This document shows positions 7,363 to 13,860 of a stretch of DNA of 16,904 nucleotides, in pieces. Source of the stretch: CAWBRT01 sp050015355 (GTDB lineage Bacteria; Acidobacteriota; Terriglobia; Terriglobales; Acidobacteriaceae); the NCBI GenBank assembly GCA_050015355.1, contig JBEKBO010000098.1:1-16904 (forward strand), written 5' to 3'. The translations under genes were made by a program, and so were the position numbers. The notes under the pieces are model-generated. The model did no database searches. It had not been told where the DNA came from and worked only from the letters and a program-made list of their open reading frames with translations. The stretch's first letter is position 1. The number at the start of each line of letters is the position of its first letter.

Positions 7363-7562
7363 GTTTCTTGTTATCACGCGAGGCGAGGACGTAGGCCGGC
7401 TTCAGGGCATATCCCGTGAAGGTTGTTGATCGGGTATGCCTATTCTGAACCCTCCAAGTCCTCGCTTTTTCATTGCCCGCCTCTGCCACCCTCAAGCAGG
7501 CTGCGGAAAAACAGGTTTCAGGTAAGGTGGGTCCGCAAGCTCTCAGACGCCGCCTCAACGTC

Positions 7563-7778
7563 TCAACTCTTCGCCACCAGCCAGCGGCGGAGTGCGACGA
7601 TGGACCAGACGGCTTCAACCAGTCCGAATGGCCAGGCACCCTGCAGAAAGCCGTAGAGCGATCCCAACATGCACGCGATGGCGAATCCCAGGATGAACCA
7701 CGGACTTCGATTCTCGAAGGCATAGCAGACGAGCATGGCCGTAACCGCGAACAGCCCGAACAAGGAGAGTCGGTTCAT
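7563..7778 (-). CDS. Small two-helix membrane protein, unknown function
   Basis: 71 residues, MNRLSLFGLFAVTAMLVCYAF at the start. A first hydrophobic segment at about 5-21 is followed by a charged turn (ENRSPW). A second long hydrophobic stretch at about 28-50 (FILGFAIACMLGSLYGFLQG) and a weaker one at about 50-65 follow, ending in basic RRWLVAKS. The composition is that of a genuine inner-membrane protein rather than a shadow frame, and no domain is recognised beyond that. Overlapping frames on both strands are shadows. No strong Shine-Dalgarno site was identified. Confidence 0.6.
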   Translation of the reverse strand: MNRLSLFGLFAVTAMLVCYAFENRSPWFILGFAIACMLGSLYGFLQGAWPFGLVEAVWSIVALRRWLVAKS

Positions 7779-7828
7779 TCCGCTTACCAGATTCGCTGAA
7801 GGTGTATCCAGGAACGGAGCCGGGCGCT

Positions 7829-7866
7829 CGGGGTCCCCGGCAAACGCTTGGCGTTTGCTGGGGTGA
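7829..7866. repeat. GC-rich hairpin repeat (family B, copy 1)
   Basis: CCCCGGCAAACGC (7835-7847) pairs with GCGTTTGCTGGGG (7851-7863) over 13 bp with one G-T wobble and a 3-nt loop. It is preceded by CGGGGT and followed by GACG. The GGGGTCCCCG start and GGGGTG end recur at 9907-9947. This is probably a REP-like interspersed hairpin and might double as a transcription barrier between genes. Confidence 0.5.
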
Positions 7867-7936
7867 CGCTGACGCTCGGCGGTGATATCAGGGATACACT
7901 AACTTCAGAATTGCTCTACCGCTGCAACTGTTGGCT

Positions 7937-8014
7937 TCAGTCCTCGCAGGACGTTTTGGTTTTCTTCTTGGGCGGTTTTTTGGCTTCACGTTTCGGTGCG
8001 TTTTTGTTTGCCAT
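7937..8014 (-). CDS. Possible 25-residue Lys/Pro-rich peptide
   Basis: ATG at 8014 to TGA at 7937-7939 encodes 25 residues beginning MANKNAPKREAKKPPKKK and ending in SCED. The Lys and Pro density, the sharply defined frame and the MANKNAPKRE start suggest a real micro-protein, and it resembles short basic ORFs I have seen annotated in acidobacterial genomes (recollection, not a search). The Shine-Dalgarno site is weak (TTTGAGC before ATG). The function is unknown; a nucleic-acid- or ribosome-associated basic peptide is only a guess. It is too short for normal ORF thresholds. Confidence 0.4.
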   Translation of the reverse strand: MANKNAPKREAKKPPKKKTKTSCED

Positions 8015-8090
8015 GCTCAAAGTCTACGCCATTGGTCAAGCAGTTCAAGAGCCGTGGATCAAGCTGACCACTACCCGTGAATCGCCCGGC

Positions 8091-8120
8091 TTGCCGGATT
8101 TCGGTCGTTCCGGCTACAAT
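8091..8120 (+). promoter_or_regulatory. Promoter for rpmE
   Basis: -35-like TTGCCG (8091-8096), an 18-nt spacer and -10 TACAAT (8115-8120, 5 of 6) lie 31 bp before the rpmE ATG. Confidence 0.5.
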
Positions 8121-8151
8121 AGATGTTTTGGCGCAGAGGTTTTTAGCAATT

Positions 8152-8364
8152 ATGAAAGCAGCGACCCATCCCAATTATTCGGAAGTACGCGTGCAGTGCG
8201 CCTGCGGACACAGCTTCCTGACCCGCAGCACCCACCATGGCGACATCCACGTTGAAATCTGTTCCAACTGCCATCCCTTCTTCACTGGCAAACAGAGGGA
8301 GATTGACACCGCCGGGCGCATCGAGCGCTTCCGTCGTAAGTACGCCAAGATCGAGAAGAAGTAG
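8152..8364 (+). CDS. rpmE: Ribosomal protein bL31, zinc-binding (C+) form
   Basis: 70 residues from ATG at 8152; a longer frame from 8077 adds non-homologous sequence and starts upstream of the promoter. The family pattern is complete: HPNY near the N-terminus, VQCACGHSF, TRSTHHGDIHVEICSNCHPFFTGKQ and DTAGRIERFRRKY. Cys16/Cys18 and the CSNC pair (about 37-40) are the zinc ligands of the C+ type, which is the form usually exchanged for a C- paralogue under zinc starvation. bL31 forms a bridge between ribosomal subunits. The gene is flanked by its own promoter and a clean terminator, so it is monocistronic. Confidence 0.96.
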   Translation: MKAATHPNYSEVRVQCACGHSFLTRSTHHGDIHVEICSNCHPFFTGKQREIDTAGRIERFRRKYAKIEKK

Positions 8365-8397
8365 CGCGGAACACGGGCAATAGAGTTATTCGCGAGA

Positions 8398-8427
8398 AAA
8401 GCCTCCGTGCAGGCGGAGGCTTTCTTC
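8398..8427 (+). terminator. Intrinsic terminator after rpmE
   Basis: AAAGCCTCCG (8398-8407) and CGGAGGCTTT (8414-8423) form a 10-bp stem with a 6-nt loop, followed by CTTCT. It lies 33 bp after the bL31 stop. The A-stem-T layout could also work from the other strand. Confidence 0.8.
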
Positions 8428-8483
8428 TGCCTTTTTGCGCCTGCTAGATCGGATTCCAGAGATGCTGTACCCCAAGAGATGTA

Positions 8484-8679
8484 CGTCATTCCGAGCGAGC
8501 GACGCCTTGCCTAGAGAGTATTTAAGCTGTGCTGCCGCAATGCGCTCACGAGCTGTGTGACAAATAGCACATCGCTCTCCCGGTCGCGAGTCGAGGAATC
8601 TTTTGTGTTGCTTTGCCGCGGGAAGACAGCGGGAAAACACAAGATCCCTCCACTCTGCTTCGCTTCGGTCGGGATGACG
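8484..8679. mobile_element. MITE-like short interspersed repeat (family A, copy 2, diverged)
   Basis: The left end CGTCATTCCGAGCG (8484-8497) and the right end CGGTCGGGATGACG (8666-8679) are imperfect inverted repeats (12 of 14). Both resemble the ends of the 4730-4853 element. The inside contains the motifs GAGGAATC and CAAGATCCCTCC that typically accompany such repeats. It is non-coding and about 196 bp. Boundaries are approximate. Confidence 0.5.
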
Positions 8680-8795
8680 CCTCCCTGAAACATCGGGGTA
8701 TACCAACTGTGGAATTGTTCTAGTCGCGGGCAGTCCAACGCGCAACGGCGCAGCGGGATATATCTTCCGCGAATCCGGTCTAGAATAGAGCTGCG

Positions 8796-9884
8796 GTGCA
8801 CAAGTTCTACGACAACCCGGCAGAGCGCACAGCCTCGACAGAGGCGAGGGTCGCGGCGCGCCTCGAAATCGGCGGCGTGGCCATCGCTCCGGCCACTGTG
8901 CTGGCTCCCATGGCGGGCGTTACCGACACGGTTTTCCGGCGCTTCATTCGCGAGATGGGAGGCTGCGGCCTGATCATGACCGAGTTCACCTCGGCCGAGG
9001 GCGTTCTGCGCGGCAAGGATCGCAAGGCGAAGCGCTATCTCCACTTCTACAACGACGAGCACCCGATTTCGGCGCAACTGTTCGGCAGCAACCCGGAATC
9101 GCTGGCCGAGGCCGCGCGCATGATCGAGGGCCTTGGCTTCGACCTGGTCGACTTGAACCTTGGCTGCCCGGCAAAGAAGGTCGTCAAGTGCAATGGGGGC
9201 TCGGGATTGCTGCGCGACCTGCCGCTGCTCGAGCGCATCTTCCGCTTGGTTCGCGCGGCCGTGAAGATTCCGTTCACCGTGAAGTTCCGCGCCGGCTGGA
9301 ACGAAAATGAGCTGGTCTATCCGCAACTGGCGCGGCTGGCCGAAGAGTGTGGACTGAACGCCATCGCCATGCACGCCCGCACTCGTGAGCAGGGCTACAG
9401 CGGCCAGGCGCAGTGGCATTGGATCGCCGAGTTAAAGCAACTGGTGCGGATTCCCGTAATCGGCAACGGCGACATCCGCTCACCGGAGGACGCAGCGACA
9501 ATGGTCGCGGAAACCGGTTGCGACGCGGTGATGATCGGGCGTTCGGCGGCGTCGAACCCCTGGATCTTCCGGCAGATTGCGGAGTACACGGAGCGCGGCT
9601 GCTATGAGACGGCGACCGAGGCCGATCGCTTCCACATGATCCATCGATACTTCGAGATGTTGATCGAAGAGGAATATCGTGACGCTCCAGGGAAAATGAA
9701 GCAATTCGCGTCCTGGTTTACGCACGGCGTCCGCAACGGCGCGCAGTTGCGCAAGGCGATCTACCACGCGCAAGACGAGCGGCAGATCCTGGAAGAGGTG
9801 GAGCGGTTTTTCGGGCGCCTGCCGAGCGCCGCCGATTCTAGTGTGCCGCTGGCGACATCGGCCACCGCCACCTGCGGTGGATAA
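8796..9884 (+). CDS. dusB: tRNA-dihydrouridine synthase, DusB-like
   Basis: An FMN- and NADPH-dependent enzyme that reduces specific uridines in the tRNA D-loop. 362 residues from a GTG start; the Shine-Dalgarno site is weak. It is a TIM barrel with APATVLAPMAGVTD (31-44, FMN binding), DLNLGCPAKK (119-128, catalytic Cys124), KFRAGW (163-168), AMHARTREQGYSG (191-203), IGNGDI (222-227) and IGRSAASNPWIF (247-258, FMN phosphate). The C-terminal helical tRNA-binding domain occupies about 275-340. The N-terminal 25 residues and the Ser/Thr/Ala-rich last 20 are extensions beyond the usual core. The Dus family is certain. DusB rather than DusA or DusC is judged from the motif wording. The gene converges on the zinc-ribbon protein gene. 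Confidence 0.93.
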   Translation: MHKFYDNPAERTASTEARVAARLEIGGVAIAPATVLAPMAGVTDTVFRRFIREMGGCGLIMTEFTSAEGVLRGKDRKAKRYLHFYNDEHPISAQLFGSNPESLAEAARMIEGLGFDLVDLNLGCPAKKVVKCNGGSGLLRDLPLLERIFRLVRAAVKIPFTVKFRAGWNENELVYPQLARLAEECGLNAIAMHARTREQGYSGQAQWHWIAELKQLVRIPVIGNGDIRSPEDAATMVAETGCDAVMIGRSAASNPWIFRQIAEYTERGCYETATEADRFHMIHRYFEMLIEEEYRDAPGKMKQFASWFTHGVRNGAQLRKAIYHAQDERQILEEVERFFGRLPSAADSSVPLATSATATCGG

Positions 9885-9906
9885 TTCTCGAGTCTTTCTA
9901 GGCACG

Positions 9907-9947
9907 CCGGGGTCCCCGACGCGCGCCGTGGTTGCGAGTGGCGGGGT
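9907..9947. repeat. GC-rich hairpin repeat (family B, copy 2) between convergent genes
   Basis: CCGGGGTCCCCGA begins this copy, matching TCGGGGTCCCCGG at 7828-7840, and it ends with GGCGGGGTGG. CGGGG-T-CCCCG (9908-9918) is itself a perfect palindrome, and the outer CCCCG (9914-9918) can pair with CGGGG (9942-9946). It sits in the 85-bp gap between the stops of dus and the zinc-ribbon gene, where a two-way terminator would be expected. Confidence 0.4.
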
Positions 9948-9969
9948 GGAAGCCCTTCCATCGCGGTTC

Positions 9970-10464
9970 TCAGCCGCTGGCTGCCAGTGCGCGGTACTGC
10001 TGGTCCGCATTGGGTGAGAGCAGCACCCAGATGGTGTAGATGGCAAGCGCCGTTCCAAACGGAAGTTCAAATAGAGACAGGAATGCAAGGAAGAGCGCCA
10101 GCGCTCGCGCCCATGCGGCTCGCTTTAGAAGTCCAATGCCGGCCGCGACACCGAGCACACCCTTGCCCGAGATCAGCAGCGCGATGGTGGCGATCAACGG
10201 GCGCACAAAGAGCGGGGCTGCGTGAGAGCCATGCTGGAGAGCCACCAGAAAAGCACTGGCAGCGGCAAATAGGAAGAGGCCGGCTAACACCTGCAGGCCC
10301 GAGAAAACCAGCCAGAAAATACCCAAGACATGGATATGCTGCCGCACGCGTCCGCCGGGAGTGGCGCGGGCTGCGGCGAATGGGTCGGGCGCAACCGGTT
10401 TGCCGCAGGTGGAACAGAACCGCTGCGCGGGCTGTAGTTCGGTGCCACACGCCTCGCAGAACAT
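9970..10464 (-). CDS. Zinc-ribbon integral membrane protein, unknown function
   Basis: 164 residues from ATG at 10464, with a strong GAGGAGG site upstream. The N-terminus MFCEACGTELQPAQRFCSTCGKP is a double-Cys zinc ribbon (C3xxC6 and C17xxC20). A short linker leads to hydrophobic segments at about 44-76 (VLGIFWLVFSGLQVLAGLFLF and on), about 88-112 and about 118-150, giving three or four membrane helices. This domain pairing (zinc ribbon plus DUF-type membrane segment) is common, but its function is not known to me. It follows the MBL-fold gene in the same direction with a 53-bp gap and may be co-transcribed with it. Confidence 0.85.
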   Translation of the reverse strand: MFCEACGTELQPAQRFCSTCGKPVAPDPFAAARATPGGRVRQHIHVLGIFWLVFSGLQVLAGLFLFAAASAFLVALQHGSHAAPLFVRPLIATIALLISGKGVLGVAAGIGLLKRAAWARALALFLAFLSLFELPFGTALAIYTIWVLLSPNADQQYRALAASG

Positions 10465-10517
10465 GGGTCGCCTCCTCTGGAATGTGGGCAGTATAGCGCA
10501 GGCATGACCGCGGGGTG

Positions 10518-11393
10518 TCAGGGTCGGGATACAAGCGGCGGGGCGACCCAGGAACTGATCGCGGGCTCGAAGGTATAGTGGTTGTTTTCATCCTGCCTTA
10601 GATAGGCCCAGGGCACCCGTAGATCGTGCGCAAAGGCCACCAGCCAATTCTCAGCAATAGCATTGCTGTAAAGCCGTAGGCGGCTTTCGATCGACTTCAC
10701 GGGATCGAGATCGTAGGCCATGATCCAGGTTGGCGGCAGATGATACGTGCTGGGCACGATATCGCTCACAAAGCAGGCGGTTTTTCCGTGACTGCGAAGC
10801 AGTACGGCCTGGATATCGCGCGTGTGTCCGGGATACAGGCGCACCGAGACGCCGGGAAACAGTTCGCAGTCGCCGTCCAGCAGGCGCATGCGCCCCGATT
10901 CGAGCAGCGGTTCGTAGTTGTCGGGCCGGTAGCTGACGCGATCGCGCTGCAGTTGGAGGCGCCCATGCTCGACTTCGCCGCGCTGGACGTAATAGGTGGC
11001 ACGCGGGAACGTCGGCACCAGGCGACTGCCCTGGTAAGAGGTGTTCCAGCCGCAATGGTCGAAGTGCAAATGAGTGTTGATGACCACGTCGATATCGTCG
11101 GCGGCCAAGCCGAGATTGGCGAGATTCTGGAGCAGGCAAGGGCGTGTTTGGTAGAGATCGCTGATCTGTTGGGGCAGCTTGGGGCCGGCGCCGCTTTCAA
11201 TCAAAATAGTGCGATCATCGCTGCGGACAACGAGCGAGTTAAGCGCGAAGGGAAGCAGATTGTCCTGGTCTGGCGGATACTTCCTTTGCCAGATTACCTT
11301 GGGTACGACTCCGAAGACGGCTCCGCCATCGAGTAGAAAAGTCCCGTCAGTGACATGCATCAATTCGAAATCGCCGAGGGTGGTCTTAAGCAA
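10518..11393 (-). CDS. Metallo-beta-lactamase-fold hydrolase
   Basis: 291 residues from a TTG start at 11393. GGAG lies 7 nt upstream on the minus strand, and the resulting start MLKTTLGDFELMHVTDG fits the usual N-terminus of this group. The next ATG (11360) would remove 11 residues of that strand. Metal-ligand motifs are HLHFDHCGW (108-116), GH190 (YPGHTRD), D211 (FVSDIVPS) and H256 (AFAHD), the standard di-zinc set. The substrate cannot be read from sequence; the subfamily resembles quorum-quenching lactonase/glyoxalase-II-like hydrolases with an N-terminal LDGG(A)xFGVVPK segment. It lies downstream of parB with a 258-bp gap containing a strong hairpin, so it is probably a separate transcription unit. 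Confidence 0.88.
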   Translation of the reverse strand: MLKTTLGDFELMHVTDGTFLLDGGAVFGVVPKVIWQRKYPPDQDNLLPFALNSLVVRSDDRTILIESGAGPKLPQQISDLYQTRPCLLQNLANLGLAADDIDVVINTHLHFDHCGWNTSYQGSRLVPTFPRATYYVQRGEVEHGRLQLQRDRVSYRPDNYEPLLESGRMRLLDGDCELFPGVSVRLYPGHTRDIQAVLLRSHGKTACFVSDIVPSTYHLPPTWIMAYDLDPVKSIESRLRLYSNAIAENWLVAFAHDLRVPWAYLRQDENNHYTFEPAISSWVAPPLVSRP

Positions 11394-11509
11394 GTAGCAT
11401 CTCCACGGGCTTGCCCGGAAGATCGGGCGGATGATCAAGGGCGAAGCGCCGACTGCGAACGCCGCGTCCTTACCTAGACCGGATTCGCGATAGGTATACC
11501 CGCCGGGCA

Positions 11510-11529
11510 GCCGGGCTTCTGAGCCCGGC
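11510..11529. terminator. GC-rich hairpin between parB and the MBL-fold gene
   Basis: GCCGGGCT (11510-11517) and AGCCCGGC (11522-11529) form a perfect 8-bp stem with the tetraloop TCTG. It lies between the end of parB (11652) and the start of the MBL gene (11393). No U-tract follows in either direction. It is plausibly the end of the par operon. Confidence 0.45.
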
Positions 11530-11651
11530 GGTGATTGGGGGGTACACCGACTCTGCAAGCGCGTTAGATGCCAGGCGAGAGTGGAGCGATGCGGAACGGG
11601 AGTCGGGATATAAATCTATATATGTAGATAAATTAAGTAGAGACTATCAAA

Positions 11652-12527
11652 TTAGCTCTCTCGCCCCAGCACTTCCACGACCCGGTCAAAGTCTTCCAGC
11701 GATTTGTATTCGATGACAATCCTTCCCTTCCCTTTGTTGTCGGTAATCTGCACGCGAACTCCAAGTGCCCGCTGTAGTTGACGCTCCGCCTCCCGCACAT
11801 TGGGATCGATCTGACGCTCAGCTTTTTCCCGCTTGGGTTCCGGATGCACCAGGCGATGCACAGTGCCTTCGACTTGGCGGACGGACATGGAGAGCGCCAC
11901 GGCACGGTTGGCGAGCTTAAGAACGGCTTCAGGCGAGTCCAAACTCATAAGAGCCTTGGCGTGGCCGAAGCTGAGTTTGTTCTCTTCGACCAGGGCTTGC
12001 ACTTCGGATGGCAGTTTGAGCAGGCGGAGAAAGTTGGCAACGCTGGAGCGTTCTTTGCCGGTACGCTGTGCCATTTGCTCCTGGGTGAGACCAAATTCGC
12101 GGCCGAGACGCTCGTAGGCTCGCGCCTGCTCCACACAATTTAGATCCTCGCGCTGCAAGTTCTCGACAATCGTCATCTCCATCGCCTGCTCGTTGGAGAC
12201 CTGCTTGACGATGGCTGGCACGGTCGTTTTGCCGGCACGTTGAGAGGCAAGCCAGCGGCGTTCGCCGGCAATGAGCTGAAAACGTCCGCCGAGCTGCGGC
12301 CGGACGAGAACTGGCTGGACAACGCCGGAGGCTTTAATGGACTCGGCCAGCTCGGCCAGCGCGGTCTCATCGAAACGGCTTCTGGTCTGGTAGGGGTTGC
12401 GGTCGATCTGCTCGACCGAAAGCTGGTGAATCATTTCGCCGGAAGCGGGGTGGGCGGCGGTGGCGGCGCGGGCCGCCGGAATCAGCGTGTCGAGACCGCG
12501 GCCAAGAACCTTTCGTTTGTCATTCAT
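11652..12527 (-). CDS. parB: Chromosome partitioning protein ParB (Spo0J-type CTPase, parS-binding)
   Basis: 291 residues from ATG at 12527, with TGAGG about 8 nt upstream; an ATG at 12548 lacks a site. ParB binds parS, clamps DNA using CTP and spreads, forming the complex moved by ParA. The N-terminal KVLGRGLDTLIP (6-17) is the ParA-stimulating/ParB start motif. The ParB/Srx CTPase core is at about 34-125, with NPYQTRSRF (44-52), GERRW (88-92) and ENLQREDLN (122-130). The helix-turn-helix is at about 146-170 (GLTQEQMAQRTGKERSSVANFLRLL). The C-terminal dimerisation domain is at about 245-291. It follows parA by 25 bp, so the two form one operon, and two parS sites lie upstream of parA. Confidence 0.95.
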   Translation of the reverse strand: MNDKRKVLGRGLDTLIPAARAATAAHPASGEMIHQLSVEQIDRNPYQTRSRFDETALAELAESIKASGVVQPVLVRPQLGGRFQLIAGERRWLASQRAGKTTVPAIVKQVSNEQAMEMTIVENLQREDLNCVEQARAYERLGREFGLTQEQMAQRTGKERSSVANFLRLLKLPSEVQALVEENKLSFGHAKALMSLDSPEAVLKLANRAVALSMSVRQVEGTVHRLVHPEPKREKAERQIDPNVREAERQLQRALGVRVQITDNKGKGRIVIEYKSLEDFDRVVEVLGRES

Positions 12528-12552
12528 TGCAAAAACCTCAGAGGTCATAAGT

Positions 12553-13380
12553 TCAGTGATTCGCCTCGCGGCTAATGGCCAGATTGGGCGCCTCTGACCG
12601 GGGTGGCGAGGCCGCTCGGGCTTGCCGATCCATTAGTTCCTTGGCCAACCGTATGTAACTCTCGGCTCCCCGTGAACGCGGGTCGTAGGAGATGACGGGG
12701 CGGCCATGACTGGGGGCCTCGGCCAGGCGGATATTCCTGGGGATCGAGGTTTCGAACAGCAGCTCGCCAAAATGGGTTTTTAATTCGGCGGCAACATTCT
12801 GGGCGAGATTGGTGCGCTCGTCGAACATGGTGAGCACGACGCCCTCGACCGCGAGCCTGGGATTGAAATTCTGGCGGACACGTTCGATGGTGTCGAGCAA
12901 CTCGCTAATGCCTTCCAAGGCAAAGTATTCGGCCTGCATGGGAACCAGAACGGAATCGGCGGCCACCAAAGCATTGAGGGTGAGCAGGTCGAGCGCCGGC
13001 GGACAGTCGAGCACGATGTACTGGAAGCGCGGGAGAAGGGGCTCGATGGCGTTGCGCAGGCGGTATTCGCGATGCTCTGCACTCACCAGCTCGATATTGG
13101 CGCCGATCAGGTTCTTAGTGGATGGAATCACCCAGAGGTTTTCGATGGCGGTGAGCTGCAGGGTCTGCTCGGCCGGAATCTCATCCACCAGCACGTCGTA
13201 AGTACTGAGGCGGGATGGATCTTTTGGAAAGCCAATTCCGCTGGAGCTGTTGGACTGCGGATCGCAGTCGATGAGCAGGGTAGGCACTTCGGCAGCGGCG
13301 AAGGAAGCGGCAAGGTTGATGGCGGTCGTCGTCTTGCCGACGCCTCCCTTTTGGTTGGCGATGGCGATCACCCGGGCCAT
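12553..13380 (-). CDS. parA: Chromosome partitioning ATPase ParA (Soj)
   Basis: 275 residues from ATG at 13380; AAAGGA stands 8 nt upstream. The same frame extends to 13497, but that extension lacks homology. It is a MinD/ParA P-loop ATPase that binds DNA non-specifically in the ATP form and positions ParB-parS. The deviant Walker A is KGGVGKTT (11-18), preceded by IAIANQ; A' is LLIDCDPQ (35-42, Asp40); Walker B is YIVLDCPPALD (near 120-130). The late motifs SIPRNIRLAEAPSHGRPVISYDPRSRGAESY are classic for chromosomal Soj proteins, as is the absence of an N-terminal HTH extension (present in plasmid ParA type Ia). Confidence 0.96.
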   Translation of the reverse strand: MARVIAIANQKGGVGKTTTAINLAASFAAAEVPTLLIDCDPQSNSSSGIGFPKDPSRLSTYDVLVDEIPAEQTLQLTAIENLWVIPSTKNLIGANIELVSAEHREYRLRNAIEPLLPRFQYIVLDCPPALDLLTLNALVAADSVLVPMQAEYFALEGISELLDTIERVRQNFNPRLAVEGVVLTMFDERTNLAQNVAAELKTHFGELLFETSIPRNIRLAEAPSHGRPVISYDPRSRGAESYIRLAKELMDRQARAASPPRSEAPNLAISREANH

Positions 13381-13655
13381 GCAGTTAGTCCTTTCGGGTT
13401 CGAGACACCTGCACATTGCGGTAGACGACACGAACGGGAAGCGAATGGCAGATGATGCTTCGGCTTCGAGAGTAACGGAGGCGGAGACGGGCTTCAACGG
13501 TGATCTGCTGTGGGCGACTGTGGATTCAGTGGATAACGCGGGAGAATCCGCTTTTTTTGAGCTGAAGAGGATGAGCGCACGCCGAGTCCGGGTCTGCTAT
13601 GGGTGGACTCGGTGTGCCCGACGGTCGACTGCGGCGACAGCGGCTCGGCCAGAGA

Positions 13656-13671
13656 TGTTCCACGTGGAACG
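13656..13671. promoter_or_regulatory. parS: parS site (15 of 16 match)
   Basis: TGTTCCACGTGGAACG differs from the perfect palindrome TGTTCCACGTGGAACA only in the last base. The widely conserved chromosomal parS is TGTTTCACGTGAAACA, and the TTCCACGTGGAA variant is a known close form. It is 276 bp upstream of the parA start and 167 bp from the second site. Confidence 0.85.
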
Positions 13672-13822
13672 GCGGATGCAGGCCGACCCTCGCGAAGGTA
13701 GGCGGGACATGTGGCGAGGTCGACCGTAGGTGTATCCCCATGAAGCCCGGCTTCGGCGGTAAACCTATTCTGAACCCACCAAGGTGGGATAAAGGTCCGT
13801 GTCCTTAACGACTTACGGACAA

Positions 13823-13838
13823 TGTTCCACGTGGAACA
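13823..13838. promoter_or_regulatory. parS: parS site (perfect palindrome)
   Basis: TGTTCCACGTGGAACA is a perfect 16-bp palindrome, differing from the classic parS only by the symmetrical T-to-C/A-to-G change at positions 5 and 12. It lies 23 bp past the rsmG stop, beside the cognate parA and parB genes. Confidence 0.92.
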
Positions 13839-13860
13839 CCAACTGGCTGGCCGACCGAAA

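Larger units (their letters stand above)
8365..8795. other. Intergenic region between rpmE and dus
   Basis: It holds the rpmE terminator (8398-8427), a diverged MITE-like repeat (8484-8679) and about 115 bp leading to dus. A -10-like TAGAAT at 8781-8786 is only 9 nt before the dus GTG, with no matching -35 seen. I see no gene. Confidence 0.5.
13381..13860. promoter_or_regulatory. parA-rsmG intergenic region with parS sites and DnaA-box-like motifs
   Basis: This 480-bp stretch without a gene holds two parS sites (13656-13671, 13823-13838), two adjacent DnaA-box-like 9-mers (13519-13527 TGTGGATTC and 13528-13536 AGTGGATAA, the latter 8 of 9 against TGTGGATAA), a GAAGCC/GGCTTC palindrome (13742-13754) and a CCCAC/GTGGG hairpin (13775-13788). 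The frames running through it on both strands look like shadows. The parA promoter should lie here, but no convincing -35/-10 was found. Confidence 0.6.

Noticed and set aside
4361..7435. Shared TTGTTGATCGGG at about 4362 and 7424
   Set aside because: It is only 12 bases with unrelated flanks, within what chance allows in a window of this size.
8511..9419. 302-codon minus-strand frame opposite dus
   Set aside because: It is an antisense shadow of the clear Dus coding sequence and runs through a repeat.
13537..13557. GCGGGA...TCCGC followed by seven T, resembling an intrinsic terminator on the + strand
   Set aside because: No + strand gene ends there, the stem has a bulge and is short, and all neighbouring transcription is on the minus strand. 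Chance is likely.
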